Below, piece after piece: positions 45,493-54,658 of a stretch of DNA of 64,000 bases. The notes under the pieces were generated by a model. The model was not told the DNA's origin. It searched no databases and was given only the letters and a program-made list of their open reading frames with translations. A program made the translations under genes and the position numbers. The DNA comes from Vibrio maritimus. GTDB taxonomy: Bacteria > Pseudomonadota > Gammaproteobacteria > Enterobacterales > Vibrionaceae. The stretch spans positions 1,178,001 to 1,242,000 of the forward strand of contig NZ_CP090438.1 of the NCBI RefSeq assembly GCF_021441885.1, given 5' to 3'. Numbering within the stretch: position 1 is the first letter of the stretch; every line of letters begins with the position of its first letter.

Positions 45493-46392
45493 TTATTTAT
45501 AACATGTTACACATGCGCCACCACCTTCATCTAGGTCGTACATGGCATCCATATCTAACGTGTCAATTAGCATACTTTCATCCACCATTGCATGCATACC
45601 TAAGCGACGTTTACGCTCACGAGCTTTTTTCTTCTCGAATCGCTTTTGAACTTTTTCGTGGTTTTCTTTGATTTGTGCAATTCGAACCGGATCTTCCAGA
45701 GATTCTAGGGGCTCATTTGGTCCCATCCAAAAGAATGTTTCCCCATTTGCGCTAGTCTCTGCACGTTTCTCGTAAGACTTTGCCTCTGCAAAAGCTTCTG
45801 GGTGTCGCTCCATCAAACGAACCCATTCAATCTTGCGTTGGAAGAAGCAGAATGTACATCCAGAACGAGAACGCCATTCATAGTATTTAGGTAAGCCAAG
45901 ACCAGCACTGTCGAGGATATCCAAAACACCTTGCTTTTTAATGCCGTCATCAGCGAATGGCATCTTTATTTTTAGGTACTTTTGGCTTTCATTTGGTCTA
46001 TACCCATCACGCCAGGGTTCATCGGCGCGAATACCAACGTATGAGACTACCTCATATCCATCGTCTAAGTATGGCTTGATCCATTTTTCGAATGGCTCTA
46101 GTTTCATTCGAATCGTACACCAACGTTGCTGCCCTGCTGGCAAGAAGTTGTTATGTTGCTCCAGCCAGTAATCGAAGCCTTTTTTGTCGTTAATGTGAAG
46201 GATTGGCTTACCTAAAACAATTTCGAGCTGTTCTAGGTAGTCATAGACTTCGGGTAGCTCTTTACCTGTATCAGTAAAGAAATAGTCGATATCTATCTCT
46301 GGGTAGTTTCTTGCCATGTAAACGGCAAGAGCGGCGCTGTCTTTACCGCCCGATAACCCGAGTACATGTTTAATCTTTCGTTCTTGACTCAT
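45493..46392 (-). CDS. sspD: Phosphorothioation protein SspD (DndC-like ATP pyrophosphatase)
   Basis: 299 residues. The PP-loop SGGKDS at 14-19 adenylates substrate in PAPS reductase/DndC-family enzymes. FFTDTGKELPEVYDYLEQL follows as the second family motif. Candidate Fe-S or sulfur-transfer cysteines are Cys92 (RWCTIRMK), Cys179 and Cys182 (SGCTFCFF), and a C-terminal pair (CVTCYK). In the Ssp pathway it handles sulfur delivered by SspA. It is 16 nt downstream of sspC and shares its operon. Confidence 0.92.
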   Translation of the reverse strand: MSQERKIKHVLGLSGGKDSAALAVYMARNYPEIDIDYFFTDTGKELPEVYDYLEQLEIVLGKPILHINDKKGFDYWLEQHNNFLPAGQQRWCTIRMKLEPFEKWIKPYLDDGYEVVSYVGIRADEPWRDGYRPNESQKYLKIKMPFADDGIKKQGVLDILDSAGLGLPKYYEWRSRSGCTFCFFQRKIEWVRLMERHPEAFAEAKSYEKRAETSANGETFFWMGPNEPLESLEDPVRIAQIKENHEKVQKRFEKKKARERKRRLGMHAMVDESMLIDTLDMDAMYDLDEGGGACVTCYK

Positions 46393-46408
46393 GATTAATA
46401 CCTGTTAT

Positions 46409-49400
46409 TTAACCTTGAGCTTCCAGTGCTTGTTTCAAAAGTGTCTGCAACACATGTATGCGCTCGAACTCGTCCATTTCTAACGCTATAAGCGTGCGCT
46501 CAACGTCCTTAACTCTTTTTTCGGTGTTTCCATGCTCTACTACTCGAACTTCTTTTTTGTATGACTTGAGTTGACCAGCATTATCTTCTAATACTAGGGA
46601 CACCAATTTCGTTTTCACGTCTGATACTTGCTTGCCCTGTACAGTTTCAGTCGATTTTACGACACTCAAGAAGTCTTGGGCAAACTCGCTAATCTTTGTC
46701 GATGCTGAGAGTAGTAAACCCTCGTTCCAGCTTTGTTTGCCTCGTCCAACCACTATTTGGATCATGCTTTCTAGCCATTCAAGTAGGCCTTCTTCACTTT
46801 TACCAAGTTCACGGGCAAATGCTTTTAGTCTGATGTCGCCTGCTTTTTGTTCAACTAGTTGGCACATCGTTTTAAGTTCTTCACCTCTCTCAGGAAATAG
46901 AGTTTTTACTTTTTGCTTAATGTCTTTGAGCATCAATTCGTGTTTGCTGCGAAGGATTTTGAAGCAGCCTTCAAGCACATCAATCTTTTGGGTGAAAGTG
47001 AACTCATTGTTAGGGTCTAGGTGTTTAGGTAAGTCGACAATCAACAAAGCATGTGGGTCGTTAGCTTGTAAGAATAAATCTCTAATAGAAATTAGTCTCT
47101 TGTTCTCAACAACATCAGTTTCAAAGTTATGCGCATTCTTTACCCAATTCGGTAAGTTGTGCATTGTAGTAACTAAAGGACTCGCGACGGAAAGAACATT
47201 GTTTGTAACGTTTCTGTTGGTCTCAGCTGCAGTGAATGATGCTAGGTATTGTAGCCATTCTTGCTCTGACTTATCTAATACAATGTACTTAACAGCTAAG
47301 TCTTGAGGTGACTTGATTAGCTTGTGCACATAGTCAACATCGGGCTCTGCGATAAATGCATATTCTCCACCTAGATCTTTCTCGTAAAAAGCTACCTTGT
47401 TACCAAGTGACTTCAGGAACGCGAGTAAGAATATTGGTGTAACGCCATGAGTAACGCCGTAAGGTGCTCTACTCCATAACGAATTTATTTCAGACAAATA
47501 TACATTACGCCCAGCGTTCTCAATTAGGTGATTTTTGGCGGTATCAAACAGAGATTCGATTTCATCGGGTAGTTCAGTATCGTGATGCCAATGTTTATTG
47601 TCTTCTAGTTCATGAGTGTGAATCTTTGTGTTTTTTAAGCAACTAATATACATAGACATTTCTGGTGGATGCCCAGAAATACCCAGGTTTTCTTCGTCCT
47701 CTTCATCTAACATTGCTTCGAGTAGTTTTTTCAAAGCAGAAACAGCTGTTCCAGATAGCTTGTTACGGTTCACAAGCTCGTTCATAATTACAGGAGTTTT
47801 GTTAAAAACCCGATCAGCGGTATCACTTACTATAGAACTTAGAGTTTTAGTGTCACTTCTCTGGCCAAAACAATACCAATCAGCGTTACTGAACGCTTCA
47901 GTGATTGCATTGTCTAGCGCAATTTCTGCATTGATTAGCCGCCCGTTGTACTCTTTTTGGGCAACATTGTCATGCTGCAGAGTTGCACCAATCTCCTTGT
48001 CAGATTTTATTAGTTCAAGAGCATAGAGCTCTTTTGCGAGAGCCGTAATTTCATCAGAACTTTTTGCGTTAGCGAGAATAAGCGTCGGATATTGAGCTGT
48101 TACTTCTTCGAGTTTTTCTTCATCAGTTTGGTTGAGGAGCAATACCATGTTCGCAAACTCACCTTTACGCTGTGCGATTAGGTTGTCCGCAAGCTCATCG
48201 TTAAAATGGTGAGAAATCGATTGTTCGGCCCAGCGTAAGGTACCGACTTTATGATAGTAACCTTTTGCAATGATTTGCCTAGAAAAAACGATATGGTTAA
48301 TTGCTTCAGAGCTATTACCTTGTTGCTCGATCTTTTCTTCGATCAAACTTGGAATATCTAAATCTGAGCCCTCAAAGACAACCCATGAAGATAAGTGTTT
48401 TCGATAGATTATACAGGAAGCTTTTTTCAAGCTCTGTAAATATTCACTCAGTTCCTCCTTGTCTTTAATACCCGAGGCAGCAAACAGCATCTCCTCAGTA
48501 GCTGCAAGGTTTGCAGGTTTGCCAAACAAAGTTATAAGTGCAATCGATTTTAGTATTTCTATCGCTTTCTCAGGTACTTGCTTTTTCGTAGCTTGACGAA
48601 TTGACTCTGTTGCAGCGGCCCAACCGTGACCATCAGGAGAGCCGAGGATAGCATGTTCAAGGTTTATCTCCAGGTAGTCCCAGAGGTGCGTCAGTGTGTA
48701 ACGAGCGTCGCGGTTTGCATTCTCTTTCAAGAACATCTGGAAGCTGTTTTGCTCGTGAGAGTTGAGGAAGCTAAAAGTGCTGCGCTCATTCTGGCTAAAT
48801 CGGCGCTTCGAGATTGGCCCAAGAATTAAAGCGGTCAGAGGGTGCAAAGGCACGCACTGCTCCAGACGTTGCTTTAATTGGTGCTTTCGCTCGGAGTTGT
48901 CGCTACCCAACGCACCCAACACTTGTTGAACGATTCGATCATTTGAGTTATCGATATTTTCAGAGTGAGTTATGGACTTGCCAATCAAGGCGACAGTTTC
49001 ATCTGTTGAAACATTGTAGAGAATATCGTTATAGCGACCTTGGATTTTTCCCCATTCCTCTTGAAGCTTTGTTCCTCGGTCTTTTGCATACTCACTAAAA
49101 GCCTGGTGTAAAAGACCTACAAAGATAACAGGTGTTTCGATGCGACCTAAGACTTCAGCTAAGTCTTGAAATAGGTGAAGTTCGCCACGGTTCTTATTGA
49201 TGAATTCAAGGCTCTTACCCATTTCATCAGCCAGAAGTAAAACACCGTCGACAAGGGTGTTCGCTTCTGTAAAAAGTGATTCCCACGTTGCTATTAGGTG
49301 AGACTCACTTTCTATTTGTATTTCACTGTATTTACTGTGCAGCTTTTTGGTAGCGGAGTGTTCCATGAGTGCGTCAAGAGTTGCCGCCCAGAATGTACTG

Positions 49401-49765
49401 ACAGGGTTGTTAACTCCCCCTACTGAGCGGATTTGTAGCCAACCTTTTGTATACTTGACGCTTTGTTCGAGTAAGTTTTTTGAGTCTTGGTTTATAACGT
49501 CTAATGCAGCATTACGCATCCCTTCACTTTCGTGGAGTAGCCCAGTAAGTAACAGTGCAATCGTAGACTTACCAGAGCCATATGGTCCCGTAAGCGTATA
49601 AGCACTTTGCCCGGTCTGTGAGTACTGCCTAAATAGTGTCTCTAAAGTAGATTGTGCTGTACCGTGATATACTAACCCTTGAAAAAACTCTGGACTAAGG
49701 TCGCTATCAATACGTGTTGAACGCTGTTGTCTGGTGGCAATGGAGTATTGTTTGTTAAGCGTCAC
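46409..49765 (-). CDS. sspC: Phosphorothioation ATPase SspC
   Basis: 1118 residues, a large P-loop ATPase. Walker A is GPYGSGKST at 60-68; a Walker B-like strand is VLLLADEMGK near 175-184. The rest is mostly helical with no motif I recognise. Large ATPases of this kind encoded directly after a DUF4007 gene and before a DndC-like gene are SspC of the SspBCD single-strand phosphorothioation module. The start codon is only 3 nt after the sspB stop, implying coupled translation. Confidence 0.88.
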   Translation of the reverse strand: MTLNKQYSIATRQQRSTRIDSDLSPEFFQGLVYHGTAQSTLETLFRQYSQTGQSAYTLTGPYGSGKSTIALLLTGLLHESEGMRNAALDVINQDSKNLLEQSVKYTKGWLQIRSVGGVNNPVSTFWAATLDALMEHSATKKLHSKYSEIQIESESHLIATWESLFTEANTLVDGVLLLADEMGKSLEFINKNRGELHLFQDLAEVLGRIETPVIFVGLLHQAFSEYAKDRGTKLQEEWGKIQGRYNDILYNVSTDETVALIGKSITHSENIDNSNDRIVQQVLGALGSDNSERKHQLKQRLEQCVPLHPLTALILGPISKRRFSQNERSTFSFLNSHEQNSFQMFLKENANRDARYTLTHLWDYLEINLEHAILGSPDGHGWAAATESIRQATKKQVPEKAIEILKSIALITLFGKPANLAATEEMLFAASGIKDKEELSEYLQSLKKASCIIYRKHLSSWVVFEGSDLDIPSLIEEKIEQQGNSSEAINHIVFSRQIIAKGYYHKVGTLRWAEQSISHHFNDELADNLIAQRKGEFANMVLLLNQTDEEKLEEVTAQYPTLILANAKSSDEITALAKELYALELIKSDKEIGATLQHDNVAQKEYNGRLINAEIALDNAITEAFSNADWYCFGQRSDTKTLSSIVSDTADRVFNKTPVIMNELVNRNKLSGTAVSALKKLLEAMLDEEDEENLGISGHPPEMSMYISCLKNTKIHTHELEDNKHWHHDTELPDEIESLFDTAKNHLIENAGRNVYLSEINSLWSRAPYGVTHGVTPIFLLAFLKSLGNKVAFYEKDLGGEYAFIAEPDVDYVHKLIKSPQDLAVKYIVLDKSEQEWLQYLASFTAAETNRNVTNNVLSVASPLVTTMHNLPNWVKNAHNFETDVVENKRLISIRDLFLQANDPHALLIVDLPKHLDPNNEFTFTQKIDVLEGCFKILRSKHELMLKDIKQKVKTLFPERGEELKTMCQLVEQKAGDIRLKAFARELGKSEEGLLEWLESMIQIVVGRGKQSWNEGLLLSASTKISEFAQDFLSVVKSTETVQGKQVSDVKTKLVSLVLEDNAGQLKSYKKEVRVVEHGNTEKRVKDVERTLIALEMDEFERIHVLQTLLKQALEAQG

Positions 49766-49768
49766 GTC

Positions 49769-50767
49769 TTATTCCCCGTGATAGTAATTTTCTAGGAACA
49801 TCGCTGGATCTACTTGTTGTAAATCTTCAAAGTTATGTTGTACTTGTCGTAAGCCCTGGGTATCCGTCCAAGCAATTTGACTTTTGCTTAGCACCTCAAG
49901 CTCATCTAGTTTTTCACTTAATCCGCTTGTCGTTAAACGGAAAACACGGCCAGGGGAACCAACATCATTCAGAAGTGAATCAAATGATAATGTATTGTTA
50001 TTGTTTATTTTTTTTCCTTCAGTATCTAGTTGTTTACGTTTCATATAGTCGATAAGCGCATACCCAAATACGGCAGTGGGCAGAGATTTTTGTGAAGATA
50101 GCTCAGCGCGATAGTCCTTTGCCGATTCTTGAGATATGAGGCATAGTTCTGTGAAAGGGGACGTAAAGCTGTCCTCGTTGACCTTTCCGGAACTCGTTGT
50201 TTTAAAGGCATACATCTGAAATAAACAATCGATGTCTTTTTTGAGTGTTGCTTCGGTTAGATCTTTATCGTGATTCTCTAGAGATAGCTGAATATCTCTA
50301 GCCAACTGAAGTTTATCTACTCTTACACCGTTGAAGTAGTTAAAGAACCAACGTGCAGTGTTAAGCTCCGAGTTTTGAGAGTCGATTGATTGCATTAACC
50401 AGTGAAGTAGCCACACAGTACCAAGGTTGTCCAGGTATTCATCTAAGGCGTCGTCGCCGACAAAAAGCTTTTCTGCTAGGTCTGTTAGTTTGTAGGTCTG
50501 TTTCTTTTTGTCTGTGCACTCTACGAGATTCATAGCTCGTATCCAGTGTCTTACAGACAACACCATGTTTTTGCCCATACCCATAGATGTCATCTGATCT
50601 TCAATGTTCTCCTTGCTAGAGAGAGAACTACCTTTTATAACCTCTTGAATTATCTTGTATATCCAGCCATATCGGATAGGAAAAGTTTGATGTCCTGAGA
50701 ATTTGAGGATGCTAGATTCGATGCTCAATGTGAATACCTTGTCGTTGTATTTGGAGATTTTATCCAA
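49769..50767 (-). CDS. sspB: Phosphorothioation nickase SspB (DUF4007)
   Basis: 332 residues. LKFSGHQTFPIRYGWIYKI near residues 21-39 is the signature of DUF4007, the family of SspB, which nicks one DNA strand so that sulfur can be placed in the backbone. A probable winged-helix region follows (MGMGKNMVLSVRHWIRAMNLVE). First gene of the minus-strand operon; its promoter must lie in the 364-bp divergent gap. Confidence 0.9.
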   Translation of the reverse strand: MDKISKYNDKVFTLSIESSILKFSGHQTFPIRYGWIYKIIQEVIKGSSLSSKENIEDQMTSMGMGKNMVLSVRHWIRAMNLVECTDKKKQTYKLTDLAEKLFVGDDALDEYLDNLGTVWLLHWLMQSIDSQNSELNTARWFFNYFNGVRVDKLQLARDIQLSLENHDKDLTEATLKKDIDCLFQMYAFKTTSSGKVNEDSFTSPFTELCLISQESAKDYRAELSSQKSLPTAVFGYALIDYMKRKQLDTEGKKINNNNTLSFDSLLNDVGSPGRVFRLTTSGLSEKLDELEVLSKSQIAWTDTQGLRQVQHNFEDLQQVDPAMFLENYYHGE

Positions 50768-51131
50768 ACAGTGATTCTACAGAAGGAATCAAAATGATCT
50801 AGTAGAAAATCTGATGAAACTTTTTTGTTTAACTGATGCCTCAATCACACCTAGTAAAAAATCTAATACTTGATGATTTCATCCGATACGATGGTTTTGT
50901 CATACTATTGTACACGAAGCAAATAGGACCCTAAATCGTTCCTAGGCGTAAAATGATAAGCAAGTCTGCACAGTTAGTGATAGCTTTCATTCGAACAATC
51001 TAAGATTACCTTTTGTAGGATTTATAGAATTATTTGTTAAAAATCGCTATTACTATGTATTGCAATCTATGATATAAAATTTTACCATTACTGTACAGTG
51101 TTCTGTATGTTAATTTGATAGTGAGAAAAGT
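50768..51131. promoter_or_regulatory. Divergent promoter region of the PT island
   Basis: 364 AT-rich bases between the two operons. An imperfect 18-bp direct repeat (15 of 18 identical) begins CTAGTA: one copy at 50799-50816, the other at 50851-50868, 52 bp apart, about five helical turns. This spacing would place two bound proteins on the same DNA face, so it is a candidate operator. Sequences like TATGAT and TATAAA near 51070-51080 could serve the plus-strand operon. No regulator gene is encoded in the island. Confidence 0.5.
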
Positions 51132-52769
51132 GTGCTCAAACGAATTGTAGATAACCTGTCTCAAAGCGATAAACTAGAGTTGTTGAACTCGACACAGAGA
51201 AGTTACGTTGAGAGCTTGAACATTGAATCGAGGCTTAAACTTGACTTGACTAATATGCTCTATGAATCTTTAGGGCTCACGCTTATTACAGATAAAGCAT
51301 CACTGAGTCTTTTGATTCAAAGACTTAAGAAAGAACAGGCAGCCGAGATAGTTGCTTCGCTTTCGTATGACGGGCTAGACTACCGAGAACTTAACTCTGC
51401 ACTGTGTTACGAACTATTGCAGTCTGTCGCACAAGAGGCGCCGAGAGACTTGTATCACGCGTTAGGCATAGGTCAGCTATTTGATGACTTTGATAAAATG
51501 AGTGAGAAAGTCAACGGGACTGTTCAAGTCAAAGCATCTTATCCATCGTATGACTATCAAATAGACTGTGCGTTGAGAGTTAGACAGATCATTGATAGTA
51601 GTGATAGCAAGCGTGCCTTATTGCACTTACCTACAGGAGCAGGTAAAACGCGAACCGCAATGAACATTGTATGCGACTACCTACGTGATAATCCAAATTC
51701 ATTGGTGGTCTGGCTTGCAGATACGAAAGAACTATGTGAGCAAGCAAGTGACGAGTTTCAAAAGGCATGGGGTTTATTGGGTAATCATAACCTCCCTGTG
51801 TACTCATACTATGGTGATTCCGAGTTATCGATCAGTGGATTAAATCGTGGCTTTTTAGTCGCAGGCCTTCAAAAACTACATAGTTTAGGTAAAAAAAACC
51901 GAGGGGCATTGAGTTACTTATATAGTGAACTTCGCAAAAGTACGGCTTTGATTATCTTTGATGAGGCTCACATTGCGATAGCGCCAACGTACAAGCATAT
52001 TGTCGAGGAGTTTTTGAGTCACTCTGAAAATAATGCGTTTCTGCTAGGGCTATCTGCTACGCCCGGTAGGACTCTTGGCGACAATGATAAAATACACTCA
52101 GAAAATAAACTCCTCAGTAACTTTTTTGAAAACAACAAGGTTACAATGAGAGTTGAAGGTTATGATTCACCACTTACCTATCTCGTCGAAAACGGTTACT
52201 TGTCCAAGGCCGAGTTCGTGGGTTTAGATTACGATGATGTTGACATAAGCTCAACTGTCACTCTTGCGTCAGTTGGCGTGGATAATGGAGAGCTACTCCG
52301 TGCACTTTCATCAAACAGAAATCGCAATGAAAAACTAATCGAGACGATATCTCACGAACTCGATCTTGGTTCTCAAATCATTGTTTTCGCTTGCACGGTT
52401 TCACATGCAAATGAGTTAACTATGATGTTGACCGGACAGGGGGTGGCTTGTCGCAGCATTGATGGAACTACGCCAAAAGTCATAAGAGCCGCAGCAATCA
52501 AGGACTATAGAGAGCGCAATGTAAATGTACTTATTAATTTTGGTGTGTTAACAGCAGGTTTTGATGCCCCTTGTACTAATGTAACTATAATAGCGCGACC
52601 AACGAACTCGTTGGTGCAATACTCCCAAATGGCCGGTAGAGCTATGAGGGGGGAGAGAAGTGGCGGCAACAGAAAGTGTCGCGTTTATACTGTCAATGAT
52701 AATATCCCCGAATTTAGAAGCGTATACAAAGCTTTTGAGTATTGGGATCAAATGTGGAAACCAGAGTAA
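51132..52769 (+). CDS. SF2 helicase, PT-system restriction factor-like
   Basis: 545 residues, GTG start. A non-conserved N-terminal region (1-135) precedes a helicase core: Walker A LPTGAGKT at 166-173, DEAH at 277-280, LSATPGR at 308-313, and motif VI QYSQMAGRAMRGE near 510. The core resembles type III restriction/UvrB-type helicases. A family of this size and layout occurs in PT gene clusters and is annotated as a PT-system restriction enzyme; I see no nuclease domain. First gene of the plus-strand operon; the ATPase gene starts 2 nt after its stop. Confidence 0.8.
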   Translation: MLKRIVDNLSQSDKLELLNSTQRSYVESLNIESRLKLDLTNMLYESLGLTLITDKASLSLLIQRLKKEQAAEIVASLSYDGLDYRELNSALCYELLQSVAQEAPRDLYHALGIGQLFDDFDKMSEKVNGTVQVKASYPSYDYQIDCALRVRQIIDSSDSKRALLHLPTGAGKTRTAMNIVCDYLRDNPNSLVVWLADTKELCEQASDEFQKAWGLLGNHNLPVYSYYGDSELSISGLNRGFLVAGLQKLHSLGKKNRGALSYLYSELRKSTALIIFDEAHIAIAPTYKHIVEEFLSHSENNAFLLGLSATPGRTLGDNDKIHSENKLLSNFFENNKVTMRVEGYDSPLTYLVENGYLSKAEFVGLDYDDVDISSTVTLASVGVDNGELLRALSSNRNRNEKLIETISHELDLGSQIIVFACTVSHANELTMMLTGQGVACRSIDGTTPKVIRAAAIKDYRERNVNVLINFGVLTAGFDAPCTNVTIIARPTNSLVQYSQMAGRAMRGERSGGNRKCRVYTVNDNIPEFRSVYKAFEYWDQMWKPE

Positions 52770-52771
52770 CA

Positions 52772-54604
52772 ATGTCAGATGTAACTGAAAATATCACTAA
52801 CGATAGACCTTTTATCCGCGGCGCTGTGGCTATTGAGTCAATGAGAGACAATGGCTACAAAAACGCAGCTTACGCTTTAGCTGAACTAATAGACAACAGC
52901 ATTCAAGCGGGCGCGACTAACGTCAAGTTAATGTGTTTCGAGGCTGTAGATACATCGGGAGTACGTAATACCCGCCGAATCAAAAAGATTGGTATATTCG
53001 ATAATGGGAAGGGCATGAGCAGGGATGTTCTTCATTTGGCATTGGAGTTTGGAGGTTCAAAACATAGAGATGATCCTGATGGAATGGGCAAGTTTGGTAT
53101 GGGATTGCCAAACTCAAGCATATCTCAATGCAAAAGAGTGGATGTATGGAGTTGGGAAAAGGGCAGTACACCTAGTCATACATTTCTAGATATTGGTTTG
53201 ATGCAACAAGGCGCTTTAGAGTCAATCCCATATCCCTCTGAGAAGCCTCTACCTACTGAGTTTAGCGAGCTTTGCAAGGATGGTGGTCTCCCAGATTCCG
53301 GTACGTTTATAGTTTGGAGTAATTTGGACCGACTTCAATGGAAAACGGCTGCCTCCATTTATAAACACTCTGAAACGCTCGTTGGTCGAATGTATCGTAA
53401 ATTCATCGCTAAGGGTAAAGTGAAAATTCGCTTTGAACCTTACCTATGGAACGAGGTGTCTCAAACTTATCTGCCCTCTGACAAACCAACGTCGACCGAT
53501 TTTAGGGCAAATGACCCAATTTACTTGAGTCCAACGTCTTCGTTACCAGACCTGCCCGATCCAATGACTGGCGAGTCACCGTTTGAAATCAAGCAAAGAG
53601 AGATCGTTGAATTACCTTACGAGGGTAGTGTTTTTAAAGTTGAAATCCTTGTATCGATGATCAAGCAAGAAGTCATAAATGCCATAAAACGGTCTCCAGA
53701 CACAAAGGGTGCTACATTAGGGGCTACGATCTGGGGTAAGCATATGGCAACCAATGTGGGAGTCTCTGTTGTAAGAGCTGACCGTGAACTGGAAACTAGA
53801 ACAGATTTTATATCTAAGGACATTTTTGCTACAAAATCTCGATTTATGGGAGTCGAGGTAAACTTTCCTCCAGGTCTAGATAAGGTGTTTGGCGTACTCA
53901 ACAACAAGCAGGCGGCTGTTAATTTTCAGTATATGAATATCGATGAGGATTATGAGCAGCAAGGCTTTGAAAATGTTGAGGATTATATTAAAGACCTCGA
54001 AGAGAACAACGATCCTAAGTTAAAACTATATAAAGTTTCGGATCGATTAATGAAAATCATTAAAGAGGTTGAGAAGGAAGTAAAAGCAATAGATGTAGAT
54101 ATCAACAGTGGTTCTAGTAGTAGTATAAATAAGCCAAGACCAAAATCCGAAAAGATTATTGAGCAAATAAATACACGACGTGGTGAGCAAGGAAAGGGGC
54201 CCGACCCAGAAGAAAAAATTAGGCCATCTGATAAGCCTGAAATTATTAAGGCGTTGAAGCGAGACTCAAGTGTCACGGAACCCGAGGCGCAAAGGCTTGT
54301 TTCTCTTATGATTGAGAATAATGAACATTTCAAAATACAAGAAGTGGGCGTGGCGCAAAATATTTTCTTCGATGTGAGTACTTTCAATGGCCTTACATTA
54401 TTGCAATTGAATAAAAATCACCCTTTCTATCAGAAGCTCATTGCTCGCTCTGATGAGAATCAAAAAGAGTTGATAAAAGTGTGCTTGGGAGCTTGGGCTC
54501 GCATGGAGAATGAGGCGTTGTCTGAGCGCTCAGTTAGGCAGCTTCAATTTGCTAGGGAATTGTGGGGACAGATGCTTCACGAGTATCTGAACGAAGACGA
54601 ATAA
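52772..54604 (+). CDS. GHKL (HSP90/MORC-type) ATPase
   Basis: 610 residues from ATG 52772. The Bergerat ATP fold is clear: N box AELIDNSIQAGA with Glu38, Asp41 and Asn42; G1 box FDNGKGM at 76-82; glycine lid GKFGMGLPNSS at 106-116. About 300 residues follow with a probable S5-like transducer domain, a low-complexity linker (SGSSSSINKPRPKSEK) and a helical end. Such ATPases act as dimerising clamps in several phage-defence systems. A TTG ten codons earlier is an alternative start but overlaps the helicase gene. A terminator follows the stop. Confidence 0.82.
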   Translation: MSDVTENITNDRPFIRGAVAIESMRDNGYKNAAYALAELIDNSIQAGATNVKLMCFEAVDTSGVRNTRRIKKIGIFDNGKGMSRDVLHLALEFGGSKHRDDPDGMGKFGMGLPNSSISQCKRVDVWSWEKGSTPSHTFLDIGLMQQGALESIPYPSEKPLPTEFSELCKDGGLPDSGTFIVWSNLDRLQWKTAASIYKHSETLVGRMYRKFIAKGKVKIRFEPYLWNEVSQTYLPSDKPTSTDFRANDPIYLSPTSSLPDLPDPMTGESPFEIKQREIVELPYEGSVFKVEILVSMIKQEVINAIKRSPDTKGATLGATIWGKHMATNVGVSVVRADRELETRTDFISKDIFATKSRFMGVEVNFPPGLDKVFGVLNNKQAAVNFQYMNIDEDYEQQGFENVEDYIKDLEENNDPKLKLYKVSDRLMKIIKEVEKEVKAIDVDINSGSSSSINKPRPKSEKIIEQINTRRGEQGKGPDPEEKIRPSDKPEIIKALKRDSSVTEPEAQRLVSLMIENNEHFKIQEVGVAQNIFFDVSTFNGLTLLQLNKNHPFYQKLIARSDENQKELIKVCLGAWARMENEALSERSVRQLQFARELWGQMLHEYLNEDE

Positions 54605-54615
54605 TAAAGAAGTTA

Positions 54616-54649
54616 GCCAGGAGTGAACTACTGCTTCTGGCGTTTTTTT
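54616..54649 (+). terminator. Terminator within the plus-strand PT operon
   Basis: GCCAGGAGTG pairs with TACTGCTTCTGGC-type sequence (10-bp stem with three G-T pairs, GCCAG/CTGGC at the base) and is followed by G and seven T. It ends 10 nt before the next start codon, so it probably attenuates expression of the last four genes relative to the first two. Confidence 0.7.
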
Positions 54650-54658
54650 GGATAATTT

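Noticed and set aside
46632..47306. 224-residue ORF antisense to sspC
   Set aside because: Rich in Ser/Leu and lies fully inside sspC on the opposite strand; a shadow frame.
46392..50767. DndBCDE-type double-strand phosphorothioation genes
   Set aside because: The DUF4007 first gene and the SspC-like ATPase fit the Ssp type; no DndB, DndD or DndE-like product is visible.
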